Below are positions 41,980-51,576 of a DNA stretch of 64,000 bases, in pieces. Positions within the stretch are counted from its first letter, which is position 1, and every line of letters begins with the position of its first letter. The stretch spans positions 1 through 64,000 of the forward strand of contig NZ_JABKAU010000002.1 of NCBI RefSeq assembly GCF_013377885.1. Direction: 5' to 3'. The notes beneath the pieces were generated by a model. The model was given only the letters and a program-made list of their open reading frames with translations. It was not told the DNA's origin and did no database searches. The translations under genes were made by a program, and so were the position numbers. The stretch comes from Hymenobacter lapidiphilus. Lineage in GTDB: Bacteria; Bacteroidota; Bacteroidia; Cytophagales; Hymenobacteraceae.

Positions 41980-44007
41980 ATGCCCTCTTTCTCTACTCTC
42001 CGGCCAAAGGCCCGGCGCAATGGCTTGTTGCTGGCCACCCTGGGCCTGCTGGCCGCCGGTTCGGTTTCAGCCCAAACCAATACCACCACTGCCTTCGGTC
42101 TCTCGCTGACAACCAGCCTGACCACCAACCTGGTAACGTTTGATATTACGGCACCGGGCGTTTTCCTGACCAACCTCCCGGTTACAGGCATTACGGCCGG
42201 CCAGACGCTGGTAGGTATCGACTTTCGCCCCAATACCGGCGAGTTGTTCGGTTTAGGTTATAATGCTACCGGCACTCAGGCGCAGGTGTATAATATCAGC
42301 CGCACCACGGCCTTGGCCACGGCTGCCGGGCCTGCCATCACCATTAACTTGGGCACCGACCTCAACCGCATCGGTTTCGATTTCAACCCAACCGTTGACC
42401 GCATCCGGGTAACGGCCGGCAACCGGGCCGATTTCCGCCTCAACCCCAACAATGGCGCACTGGCCGCCACCGACGGCACGCTGACCTACGCCCCCACCGA
42501 CCCGAACGCGGCCCAGATACCCGTGGTCGGCTCGTCGGCCTATACCAACAGCTTCATCGGTACCACGGCCACCACGCTCTACAACCTCGATGAAGCCAAT
42601 AGCCGCCTCGTTCGCCAGGACCCGCCCAACGATGGCACCCTGCTGACGGTAGGCCCGTTGGGCATCACGACAAGCGGTGCTACCACTGTGTCGGACATCG
42701 ATATCTACCTGAACCCCATCACCGGCGTTCAGACGACTTACCTCACGGTAGCGGAAATCAATGTGGCAACCCTCTCGGCGACCACCAAACTGTACACCGT
42801 GAACCTGACGACCGGTGCAGCAACGCTTGTCAACAACGTGGGCACCGGCTCGCTGGTGGCCGTTACCGATATTGCCCTGCAGATTGTGCGGCCTGCTACC
42901 CTCGCGGCCGTAACCGGCAACTTGGCCTACGCGCTGGCCGGCGGTAACTTGCTCTCTTTTGATACCGACCTGCCCGGCGTCATCCGCACATCGGTGGGTA
43001 TTACGGGCGTGGCTACCGGCCAGACCCTGGTGGGCATGGACGTGCGGCCGCTCAACAACGCCCTGTACGCACTGGGCTATAATGCCACCACTCAAACCGG
43101 CCAGCTTTACACCATCAACGCCGCTACCGGCGTGGCTACCAATATCAGCGGCACCACCAACCTGGCCCTGCCGCTGGGTACGGGCAGCGTGGCCTTCGAC
43201 TTCAACCCCACCGTCGACCGGATTCGGGTGGAGGGCGTGAACCGGGCTAACTTCCGCCTCAACCCCAACGACGGCACCGCCGCTCCTATCGTGGATGGCA
43301 CCCTGGCCTACGCAACGGGCGACGCCAACGCCGCCGCTACCCCAGCCATTGGCTCGGTAGCCTACACCAATAGCTACAGCGGCCCGGGCAACCCTACTGG
43401 CTCCACTGCCCGCACCACCCAGCTGTTTGCCTACGATGAGGCGCTGAACATTTTGGCCAACCAGAACCCCGCCAACGCCGGCACGCTGGCTACTGTGGGC
43501 GCCTCAGGCGTAACCGTGGTAGCCGGTCCGAACGTGGACATGGACATTTACAGCACCGCTGAAGGCACCAACACGGCCTATTTGGTGGCTACCACCGGCA
43601 CGTCGGCCAGCTCCAGCCTCTACAACCTGAACCTGACAACCGGCACCGCCTCCGGCCCCCGCCAGATTGGTCTGGGCCTAACGGTGCGCGACCTAGCCAT
43701 TGCGGCTGGTGCGGGCGTTACAACCGGCATCCGCAGCCAGGCCGTAGCCACGGGCTTCGTGCTGTTCCCGAACCCAGTGGCCGACCGAGCCGAAATCAGC
43801 TTCCGCCTGCCCCGTGCCGGGGCCGCTGAGCTGGTACTGACCGATGCACTGGGCCGCACCGTAGAGCGCCAGAGCCTGGGCAACCGCTCGGCCGGTGCAC
43901 ACTTGCTCAACTGGAAGCCAGCCAGCCACCGTGCCGGCATCTACATGCTCCGTCTGCTCGTCGATGGCCAGTCGGCCGGCGTACAGCGCATCGTACTTGG
44001 CCAATAG
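41980..44007 (+). CDS. T9SS-exported protein with two DUF4394 domains
   Basis: 675 residues. A signal peptide (NGLLLATLGLLAAGSVSAQ) is followed by two similar DUF4394 domains, about residues 25-310 and 310-560. Each carries GQTLVGIDFRPNTGELFGLGYN / GQTLVGMDVRPLNNALYALGYN, a NPTVDRIRV motif, and repeated TRFNLNPNNG-like units (ADFRLNPNNG, ANFRLNPNDG). The last 80 residues (FVLFPNPVADRAEISFRLP ... YMLRLLVDGQ) are a type A sorting domain for the type IX system. Start ATG 41980; 41899 is less likely. Surface-attached or secreted; ligand unknown. Confidence 0.88.
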   Translation: MPSFSTLRPKARRNGLLLATLGLLAAGSVSAQTNTTTAFGLSLTTSLTTNLVTFDITAPGVFLTNLPVTGITAGQTLVGIDFRPNTGELFGLGYNATGTQAQVYNISRTTALATAAGPAITINLGTDLNRIGFDFNPTVDRIRVTAGNRADFRLNPNNGALAATDGTLTYAPTDPNAAQIPVVGSSAYTNSFIGTTATTLYNLDEANSRLVRQDPPNDGTLLTVGPLGITTSGATTVSDIDIYLNPITGVQTTYLTVAEINVATLSATTKLYTVNLTTGAATLVNNVGTGSLVAVTDIALQIVRPATLAAVTGNLAYALAGGNLLSFDTDLPGVIRTSVGITGVATGQTLVGMDVRPLNNALYALGYNATTQTGQLYTINAATGVATNISGTTNLALPLGTGSVAFDFNPTVDRIRVEGVNRANFRLNPNDGTAAPIVDGTLAYATGDANAAATPAIGSVAYTNSYSGPGNPTGSTARTTQLFAYDEALNILANQNPANAGTLATVGASGVTVVAGPNVDMDIYSTAEGTNTAYLVATTGTSASSSLYNLNLTTGTASGPRQIGLGLTVRDLAIAAGAGVTTGIRSQAVATGFVLFPNPVADRAEISFRLPRAGAAELVLTDALGRTVERQSLGNRSAGAHLLNWKPASHRAGIYMLRLLVDGQSAGVQRIVLGQ

Positions 44008-44018
44008 GTTGATGATGG

Positions 44019-44072
44019 CGTGAGCTGCTGCTGTACCGGTTTCGCCCTGCCGTAGCAGCTCACCCAGAGGCA
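44019..44072. terminator. Possible terminator after the DUF4394 gene
   Basis: GTGAGCTGCTGCT and GTAGCAGCTCAC pair imperfectly in the gap before the insertion sequence. No T-tract is present, so this is weak. Confidence 0.4.
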
Positions 44073-44082
44073 ATTCTTACTA

Positions 44083-44899
44083 GGGGGTGTTTACAGTTAG
44101 AGCCAGGTTAAGGCAGCAATTAGGCAGCAGATGGCGAAATAATTAGCGGCGCGTTTGTCAAAGCGGGTGGCTATGGCTCGAAAGCGTTTTAATCCGTTGA
44201 TGGCACGTTCAATCTGGTTTCGTTCTTTGTAAATTTCAGCATCATGTTCGACCGGAACGGTCCGGTTTTTCTTGCCTGGAATCACGGCCTGGGCTCCGGC
44301 TTGCCCAATTTGGTCGCGCACGTAGTTGGCATCGTACGCCCGGTCGGCCAAGACAGCTTGCCCGGCCCGCAAGTGGCCCACGAGCAAGCCTTGGGCTTGC
44401 GGGCAGTCCCCGGCTTGCCCGCCGGTCAGGGCTAGGGCGCAAATCCGGCCCTGCGCGTCGCAACTCAGGTGGAGCTTGGTCGTGAAACCACCCCGGCTGC
44501 GGCCGAGTGCCTGGCCAACGGGGCTGTCTTTTTTTTGGCCCCGGCGGCTACTTGGTGCGCCCGCACGGCCGTCGAATCGACCATGAGCCGGTGCAAGCCC
44601 GTTGCGTTTTGCACCTGGGCCAGCACCCGGGGCCACACGCCGGCCTGGCGCCAGCGCCGAAACCGGGCGTACACCGTATGCCAGGGGCCGAACCGTTCCA
44701 CCGGTAAATCGCGCCACGACACGCCGCAGCGGGCCCGCCAGAGCACGGCTTCCACGAACAAGCGCGTGTCTTTGGCCGTCGTACCCGGCGAACTTTCCTG
44801 GCCGGGCAGCAGCGGCGAAAGCCGCGCCCACTGCGCATCGGTCAACATGCTGCGGTCTTTATTCATGCGCAAAGGTCAACCTTAACTGTAAACACTCCC
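44083..44899 (-). mobile_element. IS5-family (IS427-like) insertion sequence
   Basis: 817 bp with terminal inverted repeats GGG(G/A)GTGTTTACAGTTA at both ends (44083-44100 and 44881-44899) and a TA on each outer side (44081-44082, 44900-44901), the target duplication typical of this group. One transposase is encoded in two frames. It sits just beyond the RDD gene terminator and after the DUF4394 gene, in a space between converging genes, so it breaks no gene. Confidence 0.9.
44097..44866 (-). CDS. Transposase (DDE) with programmed -1 frameshift
   Basis: First frame: ATG 44866 to a stop at 44465; second frame: continues to 44097. The run of eight A's (T8 on the plus strand at 44529-44536) is the shift site: in GAKKKTAPLAR the ribosome slips back one base and enters QKKDSPVGQALG. 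DDE residues: the aspartate in MVDSTAVRAH (first frame), ADRAYDANYV (second) and E in YKERNQIERAINGLKRFRA. The element looks intact and could be active. Whether the shift is programmed or a mutation cannot be decided from one copy. Confidence 0.85.
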
Positions 44900-44900
44900 T

Positions 44901-44942
44901 AACACAAAGCCCCTGACGTTCACACGTCAGGGGCTTTGTGTT
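44901..44942. terminator. Terminator of the RDD gene, perfect 19-bp stem
   Basis: AACACAAAGCCCCTGACGT pairs exactly with ACGTCAGGGGCTTTGTGTT, with a TCAC loop. The insertion sequence's right end abuts it. Confidence 0.85.
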
Positions 44943-45037
44943 TGATGGGCAGTTATCCTGCTTTTCTACTTCTGCCATCAGAGTAGGCCGTGCAACGGCA
45001 GTTCGCTCCATTACCGGCTCACTCATTGGCCGCGCTG

Positions 45038-45775
45038 TTATCCGTGCGGGCTTTCCTGGGCGGCGAAGTAGGCGTGGTCGCGGAGTACGGTGCGGATGAA
45101 GGGCTCGTCGGCCAGGTCGGTGTGGATGGTGGTAACGGTTTTGACTTTGCCGGCCAGCTCGTTGAGCAGCGTGTAGTCGCCCTGCGAGCCGGCCTGGCGA
45201 AACAGCTGGCGGATGAGACTCGCGTCGTGGTCGGAGAGGTGGCGGGCCTGCTGGAACACGGGCTGGTAGCCCGCTGGCACTAGGGTTTCGGCCGTGAGGG
45301 CCTGCACGCTGGGGCCGCGGGGGCGCAGGCTTACAACGGTGGTGCCGGCGGCCATATCGCCCAGGCGCTGGCCGCGGCCGTTGAACAGCGTAGCCACCAG
45401 CGCCACCGAACCCGCCGTCAGCCCGATTTCAAACAGCCCGATAAGCCAGCGCAGCAGGTAGTCGCCGGTGCCGGGGCGGGTACCGTCGAGGCGGGTTACT
45501 TTGATTTTGCGGGCTTGCTTGCCAAGGGTCTGGCCATTGAAAAATATTTCACACAGCGGATGGTACACCAGCAGCGGCGTGTAAATCAGCCCGTAAGCCA
45601 CAATCTGCTGCGCGTCGGACGAATCGGTGAGCTGCTTGATGAGAAAGGTGACAACTGTAGCCCACAGTATCATCACCAGCGCGTCGAGCACTTGGGCCAG
45701 TACCCGGTCGCCTACACTGGCGGCTTCGTATTCGAGCACCACGTTCTGGGTGGTCTGGATGCGGATCGTACTCAT
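45038..45775 (-). CDS. RDD family membrane protein
   Basis: 245 residues. The N-terminal half is an RDD domain with EAASVGDRVLAQVLDALVMI (Arg-Asp pair) and three membrane helices, ending GQTLGKQARKIKVTRLDG. The second half (residues about 150-245) is soluble and helical. RDD proteins occur beside MoxR-type clusters and some are Na+/H+ antiporters. It is divergent from the SpoIIM gene with a 97-bp gap. Start ATG 45775; nine more residues upstream are possible. Confidence 0.88.
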   Translation of the reverse strand: MSTIRIQTTQNVVLEYEAASVGDRVLAQVLDALVMILWATVVTFLIKQLTDSSDAQQIVAYGLIYTPLLVYHPLCEIFFNGQTLGKQARKIKVTRLDGTRPGTGDYLLRWLIGLFEIGLTAGSVALVATLFNGRGQRLGDMAAGTTVVSLRPRGPSVQALTAETLVPAGYQPVFQQARHLSDHDASLIRQLFRQAGSQGDYTLLNELAGKVKTVTTIHTDLADEPFIRTVLRDHAYFAAQESPHG

Positions 45776-45872
45776 AAAAAAAGTGTAGAAAAAGAGCCGC
45801 AACGGCCCACAGGAATCGTGTATATTTAGCCCGGCGGACCGGGTCTGCTATTCAATACAAGCAGTAAAAGCG

Positions 45873-46817
45873 ATGCGCGAAACGGTTTTTCTGCGGCTCA
45901 ACGAATCCCGCTGGCATGGCTACGAAGCCCAGCCGCCCACCGGCCCCGACGAGCTGGCCCGACGCTACGTAGAGCTGACCGACGACTTGGCCTACGCCCG
46001 GACCTTTTACCCCGATTCGGCCACCACAGCTTATCTGAACGCGCTGACGGGCAAGCTACACCAGTCGCTTTATAAAAACAAAAAGCAGGAGCACGGCCGT
46101 TTCGCCGATTTCTGGCTCCGCGAGCTGCCTTTCATCGTTATTCGCCACCACCGGATACTGCTCACCACGCTGGCTTTTTTCCTACTCGCCTGCTTTATCG
46201 GGGCGCTATCGGCGGCCTACGACGATACGTTTGTGCGCCTGGTGCTCGGCGACGACTACGTGAACCGGACGCTGGCCAACATCGAGAAAGGCGACCCGAT
46301 GGCTGTTTATAAGGGCACCGACGAGAGCCTGATGTTTCTGCAAATCACGCTCAACAACGTGCGGGTGGCGCTGTATGCCTTTGCCGGCGGGATTACGGCG
46401 GGGCTGTTTACCGTGTTTGTGCTATTCCGCAACGGCCTGATGCTGGGCGCGTTCCAGTTATTCTTCTACCAGAAAAGCCTGCTGCTGCCCTCGGTGCTCA
46501 CCATCTGGATTCATGGCACGCTCGAAATTTCGGCCATTGTGCTGGCCGGCGGGGCGGGAGCCATCATGGCCCAGAGCCTGCTGTTTCCCGGCACCTACTC
46601 GCGGCTCGACTCGCTGCGCCGCGGTGCCCGCGACGGTATGAAGCTGGTGCTGGCGCTTGTGCCGGTGTTCATCGTGGCTGGTTTCCTCGAAGGCTTCGTG
46701 ACGCGCCACACCGAAATGCCGCTCTACGCCAGCCTAAGCATTATCGGCACCTCAGCGGCCCTCATTCTGGGCTACTTCGTGGCCTACCCGTGGTGGCTGG
46801 CACGGCGGGCTACTTAG
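45873..46817 (+). CDS. Stage II sporulation protein M (SpoIIM) family membrane protein
   Basis: 314 residues with six or so membrane helices. First gene of the plus-strand MoxR cluster. Visible: an N-terminal soluble helix domain (RETVFLRLNESRWHGYE), then LPFIVIRHHRILLTTLAFFLLACFIGAL, GITAGLFTVFVLFRNGLMLGAF, LTIWIHGTLEISAIVLAGGAG, all typical. In non-spore-formers this family is probably a membrane partner of the MoxR/DUF58 system. The stop lies within a TTAGCTG tandem repeat. A near-consensus -7 box (TATATTTA, 45821) precedes it. Confidence 0.9.
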   Translation: MRETVFLRLNESRWHGYEAQPPTGPDELARRYVELTDDLAYARTFYPDSATTAYLNALTGKLHQSLYKNKKQEHGRFADFWLRELPFIVIRHHRILLTTLAFFLLACFIGALSAAYDDTFVRLVLGDDYVNRTLANIEKGDPMAVYKGTDESLMFLQITLNNVRVALYAFAGGITAGLFTVFVLFRNGLMLGAFQLFFYQKSLLLPSVLTIWIHGTLEISAIVLAGGAGAIMAQSLLFPGTYSRLDSLRRGARDGMKLVLALVPVFIVAGFLEGFVTRHTEMPLYASLSIIGTSAALILGYFVAYPWWLARRAT

Positions 46818-46916
46818 CTGTTAGCTGTTAGCTGTTAGCTGAAAATACCCAATCATCTGAACGTCATTCATTCCTGAACAAAAAAGCTGACAGCTAGCAG
46901 CTGTCAGCTAAAAGCT
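46814..46916. repeat. TTAGCTG tandem repeat and hairpin (family E)
   Basis: Four exact copies of TTAGCTG (46814-46841), the first containing the SpoIIM gene stop codon. At 46885-46909, AGCTGACAGCT and AGCTGTCAGCT form a perfect 11-bp stem with a 3-nt loop. The tandem copies and CAGCTAA on the other side can pair over the full element. It lies between two genes of the cluster. Confidence 0.85.
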
Positions 46917-46925
46917 CAAAAAACC

Positions 46926-47960
46926 ATGCGCCACCTTGCCTTTAACCGGCCCACCGATTTTCTGCGCCGCCGCGACTTCAGCCAGAAAATGGAGGCCACG
47001 TTCGACTTCATCCGGGCCCACGCCACGCCGCTGGTACGGGTGCTGGTAGTGCTGGTGCTGCCGCTGGCGCTGCTTACCGGCATTGGCACGAGCCTGCTGC
47101 AGGGCCAGATGCTGGGCACTATCAGCACGCTTAAAGCTCAGGCTGGCGGCTCCTCCGCGGACAATACCATGAGCAGTACGATGATGACCGGTATATTCAC
47201 CTCCCCTACGCTGTGGCTGACGATGCTGGCGGGCATCCTGCTGTTTGCACTGTTACATCTGGTGGTGCTCGGCTACGTAGTGCTGCAGGCCGAGCGCACC
47301 ACCGACGAGCCAGTAACGGCCGGCGAAGTCTGGCAGCTGGTGAAGGCCCGGTTTCTGGGAATGGTAGGCACCTTAGTCGGGCTGGTTGCGCTGTTTATGG
47401 TAGGTTCTTTTGCTATCGGCGGTGTGCTGATGGCGACGGGCAGCCTGCTCTCCTCGGCTCCCTGGATTATTTTCCCGCTGATTCTGCTGCTCTACGTGGC
47501 TATGTTTTACGCTATTGCGCCGCTGAGCCTGTACTTTATGGTGTGGCTGCGCGAAGGGCGGGGTTTCTTCGGTAGTCTCACCCGGAGCTTCCGGCTGGCC
47601 TGGGGCAAGTGGTGGTCGACGTTCGGGCTGATTATGGTGATTACCCTGATTATGTACCTGATTCTCATGCTGTCGATGGTCGTACTGTCGGCGTTTGGGC
47701 TACCCTTTGCCGGGCTGATGAGCGGTGAGCTGGAAACGGGCTCCACGCGGGTGCTGCTGATTGTGTATTCGGCCCTGCAAAGCCTGATTACGCTGATTTA
47801 CTACCCGTTTATTTTGGTTGCCATCAGCTTTCAGTACTTCAACCTTGTCGAGCGCCTCGATGGTACCGGCACCCGGCTAATGGTGGAAGCCATCGGCGAG
47901 CCCGTACTCGCAACCGCCGTGCCTCAGGCGCTGCGGCCCGATGACGAGGGCGAATACTAG
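46926..47960 (+). CDS. Polytopic membrane protein of the MoxR cluster, unknown
   Basis: 344 residues. A short basic N-terminus (RHLAFNRPTDFLRRRDFSQKME) is followed by about six membrane helices, such as PLVRVLVVLVLPLALLTGIG, LTMLAGILLFALLHLVVLGY, MVGTLVGLVALFMVGSFAIGG and the pair in the C-terminal third. A cytoplasmic loop has WQLVKARFLG and LTRSFRLAWGKWW. No family named. It always seems to be the second gene between SpoIIM and DUF4129 in such clusters (from memory). Confidence 0.8.
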   Translation: MRHLAFNRPTDFLRRRDFSQKMEATFDFIRAHATPLVRVLVVLVLPLALLTGIGTSLLQGQMLGTISTLKAQAGGSSADNTMSSTMMTGIFTSPTLWLTMLAGILLFALLHLVVLGYVVLQAERTTDEPVTAGEVWQLVKARFLGMVGTLVGLVALFMVGSFAIGGVLMATGSLLSSAPWIIFPLILLLYVAMFYAIAPLSLYFMVWLREGRGFFGSLTRSFRLAWGKWWSTFGLIMVITLIMYLILMLSMVVLSAFGLPFAGLMSGELETGSTRVLLIVYSALQSLITLIYYPFILVAISFQYFNLVERLDGTGTRLMVEAIGEPVLATAVPQALRPDDEGEY

Positions 47961-48045
47961 CCTTACCTCACCGTACTGCCGGCTTCGCTCTCCGGCTCCG
48001 GCCACTTCCGCAAAGGGTTTGGCCAACGCAGGACCTTTCTTTTAT

Positions 48046-48876
48046 ATGCCCCAGCTTAGCTTCCTGCGCCGCTTCTGCCCCGCCCTGCTTCCAGGGCTGC
48101 TGGGCCTGGCACTGCTGCTGGCCCCGGCCGGCAGCCGCGCCCAGGCGCCGCGCCGCCCGCCAGCCCTGCCACCCGCGCCCGCCGATTCGCTGGGCGCCAC
48201 TGCCGCTGCGCGCTACGTGCGCCTGCGGGCCGATGCCGCGCCAGCCGGCGTGCTACGTCGGCCCGCAGCCGGCCGGCTGGCCGAGTTGCGCAGTCAGGCC
48301 GAGTTTCAGTATGCCGAGCCGGAGCCCGACCGGAGCGCCGAGAGCGTATGGTCGCGGTTCTGGCGGGAATTCTGGCGCTGGATAAGCGGGCTGTTTTCGG
48401 GAAAAACCTACGAAACCCGGGGCCGCTACGTGGTGTACGCGCTGTTTGCGGCGGCTTTCGGCTACGCGTTGGTACGGCTGCTGCAACTGGACCTGACGGG
48501 ACTGCTGGGCCGGCGTAGCCGGTCGCTGCCCCTCCCCTACGAGGCCCTGACCGAGGACATTCGGGGCATTGACTTCGGGGCCGAGCTGGCGCGGGCTGAG
48601 CAGGCCGGCAACTACCGCCTGGCCCTGCGCCTGGGCTACCTGCACACGTTGCGCCACCTCACCGACCAAGCCCTCATTCAATGGCAACCCGATAAAACCA
48701 ACCACGACTACCTGCGCGAGCTGGCCGGCACGCGACAGGCCGCTGGTTTCCGTACCCTCACCCGGCAGTTCGAATACGTCTGGTACGGCGAGCTGCCCCT
48801 CTCGCCCCGCCAGTATCCGGAGCTGCGCGAGCAGCAGCAGAGCTTCCAGAAAGAGCTGTTAGCTGTTCGCCGCTAG
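48046..48876 (+). CDS. DUF4129 domain protein
   Basis: 276 residues. Signal peptide (FCPALLPGLLGLALLLAPAGSRAQ), a Pro/Arg-rich lead, one membrane helix (YVVYALFAAAFGYALVRLL), then a C-terminal cytoplasmic DUF4129 domain: RGIDFGAELARAEQAGNYRLALRLGYLHTLRHL, DYLRELAGTRQAAGFRTLTRQFEYVWYG. The last codons (ELLAVRR-stop) are encoded inside a TTAGCTG-type repeat. Start ATG 48046, chosen for the signal peptide; the frame is open 35 codons further. Confidence 0.88.
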   Translation: MPQLSFLRRFCPALLPGLLGLALLLAPAGSRAQAPRRPPALPPAPADSLGATAAARYVRLRADAAPAGVLRRPAAGRLAELRSQAEFQYAEPEPDRSAESVWSRFWREFWRWISGLFSGKTYETRGRYVVYALFAAAFGYALVRLLQLDLTGLLGRRSRSLPLPYEALTEDIRGIDFGAELARAEQAGNYRLALRLGYLHTLRHLTDQALIQWQPDKTNHDYLRELAGTRQAAGFRTLTRQFEYVWYGELPLSPRQYPELREQQQSFQKELLAVRR

Positions 48877-48968
48877 CTGTCTGCTTTCGGTATGCCTGGT
48901 CCTTTTTCAGCCCAAAGCACCCTGTTTTTTATGCCTGAACTGCTAACCTCTGTCAGACAATAGCTCAA
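48853..48968. repeat. TTAGCTG-type repeat (family E, diverged)
   Basis: GAGCTGTTAGCTGTTCGCCG holds the end of the DUF4129 gene; CTAGCTGTCTG and CTGTCAGACAATAGCT lie at the far end. AAAGCTCAAAA-like bases also precede both the 46926 and 48973 start codons. The match to copy 46814 is partial. Confidence 0.6.
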
Positions 48969-48972
48969 AAGA

Positions 48973-50268
48973 ATGACTCGTTTTCGTGCTTTACTGCTGG
49001 GGTTGGTAGCGCTGTTCGCGGCGTTTGTGGCGGTGGAGTATTTCCGGCCCCAACCCACCAACTGGACGCCCACTTTCATCAACCGCGACAAAATCCCCTA
49101 CGGCACCTACGCGCTCTACGACCAACTGCCGGCCCTGTTTCCGGGCCAGCCCATTAGCACCGTGCGCCTGCCCATCGCCAACCAGCTGCTGCCCGGTTTG
49201 GGCGCCGATGTGAACACCGACACCACCGCGGGCAGCAACTTGCCCGCCCTGCGCCCCGGCCGGGCCAGCTACCTGTTCATCAACGACGGCTTCATCTGCT
49301 CGCCGCTCGACCGGGATGCGCTGCTGCGCTACGTGGCCCGGGGCAGCCACGTACTCATTACGGGCGAGAACATCAGCCGCCTGCTGCTCGATTCGCTGCA
49401 CCTGGAGCTGCGCCCGGTGCTGGAGCTGGATAGCCTACTGCTGCTCCGACGGATGCGGCTTGGTGGGCTGCCGGCCGGCAACGGGGCGCGAGCCCGCACC
49501 ACCACCCTCACACTGGTAAACCCACCGGCCGGAGCCGCCAAAAGCTACCCGTTTCCGGCCGCTGAGGTAGCGTATTTTTTCCGGGCTACGGCGGGCAGCC
49601 GGGCTACAGTGCTGGCCCACGATGCCAGCCGCCGGCCGGTACTGGTGCGTGTGCCGGTGGGCCGGGGTGAAATCCTGCTGAGCGCTACGCCGGCTGCCTT
49701 CAGCAACCTGCGGCTGCTGCAGCCGGCTACGGCGGGCTTCGCCTTCGCGGCACTATCGTGGCTGCCAGCGAACCAGCCGGTTTTTTGGGATGAATACCTG
49801 AAGCAGGGGCCGCTGGGCGAGCAGTCGCTGCTGCGGGTGCTGGGGGCGCACGAGGCGCTGCGCTGGGCTTTGTGGGTTGGGCTGGCGGGCATGGTGCTGT
49901 TCGCGCTGTTTGAGGCCCGGCGGCGGCAACGCATCATTCCCATCATCAGGCCGCTACCCAATACCACGCTGTTGTTCACGAGCACCGTGGCCAGCCTCTA
50001 CCGGCAGGGCAGCAACCACGCGCTGATTGCCGAGAAGAAAATCGGGCTGTTCCAGGACTTCCTGCGCACCCGCTACCACGAACCCGGCCTCGACCTGACT
50101 GACGAACCGACCCGCGAGCGGCTGGCCCAGAAAGCCGGCGTACCGCGCCTGGAGCTGGATGAGCTGGTGCGCCGCATGAACCGCACCCTCACCGCGCGCC
50201 AGGTTTCGGATGAGGAACTGCTGGCGCTGAATCAAGCCATCAGCCGCTTCCGCGAGCGAGCCGCTTGA
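48973..50268 (+). CDS. DUF4350 domain protein
   Basis: 431 residues. N-terminal helix (RALLLGLVALFAAFVAVEYF), then a periplasmic or extracytoplasmic DUF4350 part (KIPYGTYALYDQLPALFP; SYLFINDGFICSPLDRDALLRYVARGSHVLITGE), which is like a DUF4350/ABC-type ligand-binding fold, a second helix near residue 300 (LRWALWVGLAGMVLFALFEARRR) and a cytoplasmic C-terminal helical region. DUF4350 belongs to the MoxR/DUF58 cluster in many Bacteroidota and actinobacteria. Ends 147 bp before the MoxR gene. Confidence 0.85.
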   Translation: MTRFRALLLGLVALFAAFVAVEYFRPQPTNWTPTFINRDKIPYGTYALYDQLPALFPGQPISTVRLPIANQLLPGLGADVNTDTTAGSNLPALRPGRASYLFINDGFICSPLDRDALLRYVARGSHVLITGENISRLLLDSLHLELRPVLELDSLLLLRRMRLGGLPAGNGARARTTTLTLVNPPAGAAKSYPFPAAEVAYFFRATAGSRATVLAHDASRRPVLVRVPVGRGEILLSATPAAFSNLRLLQPATAGFAFAALSWLPANQPVFWDEYLKQGPLGEQSLLRVLGAHEALRWALWVGLAGMVLFALFEARRRQRIIPIIRPLPNTTLLFTSTVASLYRQGSNHALIAEKKIGLFQDFLRTRYHEPGLDLTDEPTRERLAQKAGVPRLELDELVRRMNRTLTARQVSDEELLALNQAISRFRERAA

Positions 50269-50415
50269 AATTGCACTATCTGCTTAAATTGACTTTTTCT
50301 CATTTATGATTATTCCAATAACACCATATCAAGTATTGTAGTCGATTATTACTTAAAACATTCCGATAACCATATTTAGACTTTACAGCCCTTACTACGA
50401 AAACAACGCACCAAT

Positions 50416-51504
<1,089 letters not shown>

Positions 51505-51576
51505 GCACGCTAAGTATAATGACACCTCTTTTCTCAATACAGAGGGGATACTAGCTTCCAGCTCTAGCCTTACTTT

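Noticed and set aside
44465..44872. The two transposase frames as two separate genes or a pseudogene.
   Set aside because: The A8 run and the split DDE residues fit one protein made by a -1 shift, as is usual for this IS group; a dead copy cannot be excluded.
45873..46817. Evidence of sporulation from a SpoIIM gene.
   Set aside because: The gene order (MoxR, DUF58, DUF4129) shows the non-sporulation version of the family, and no other spore gene is present.
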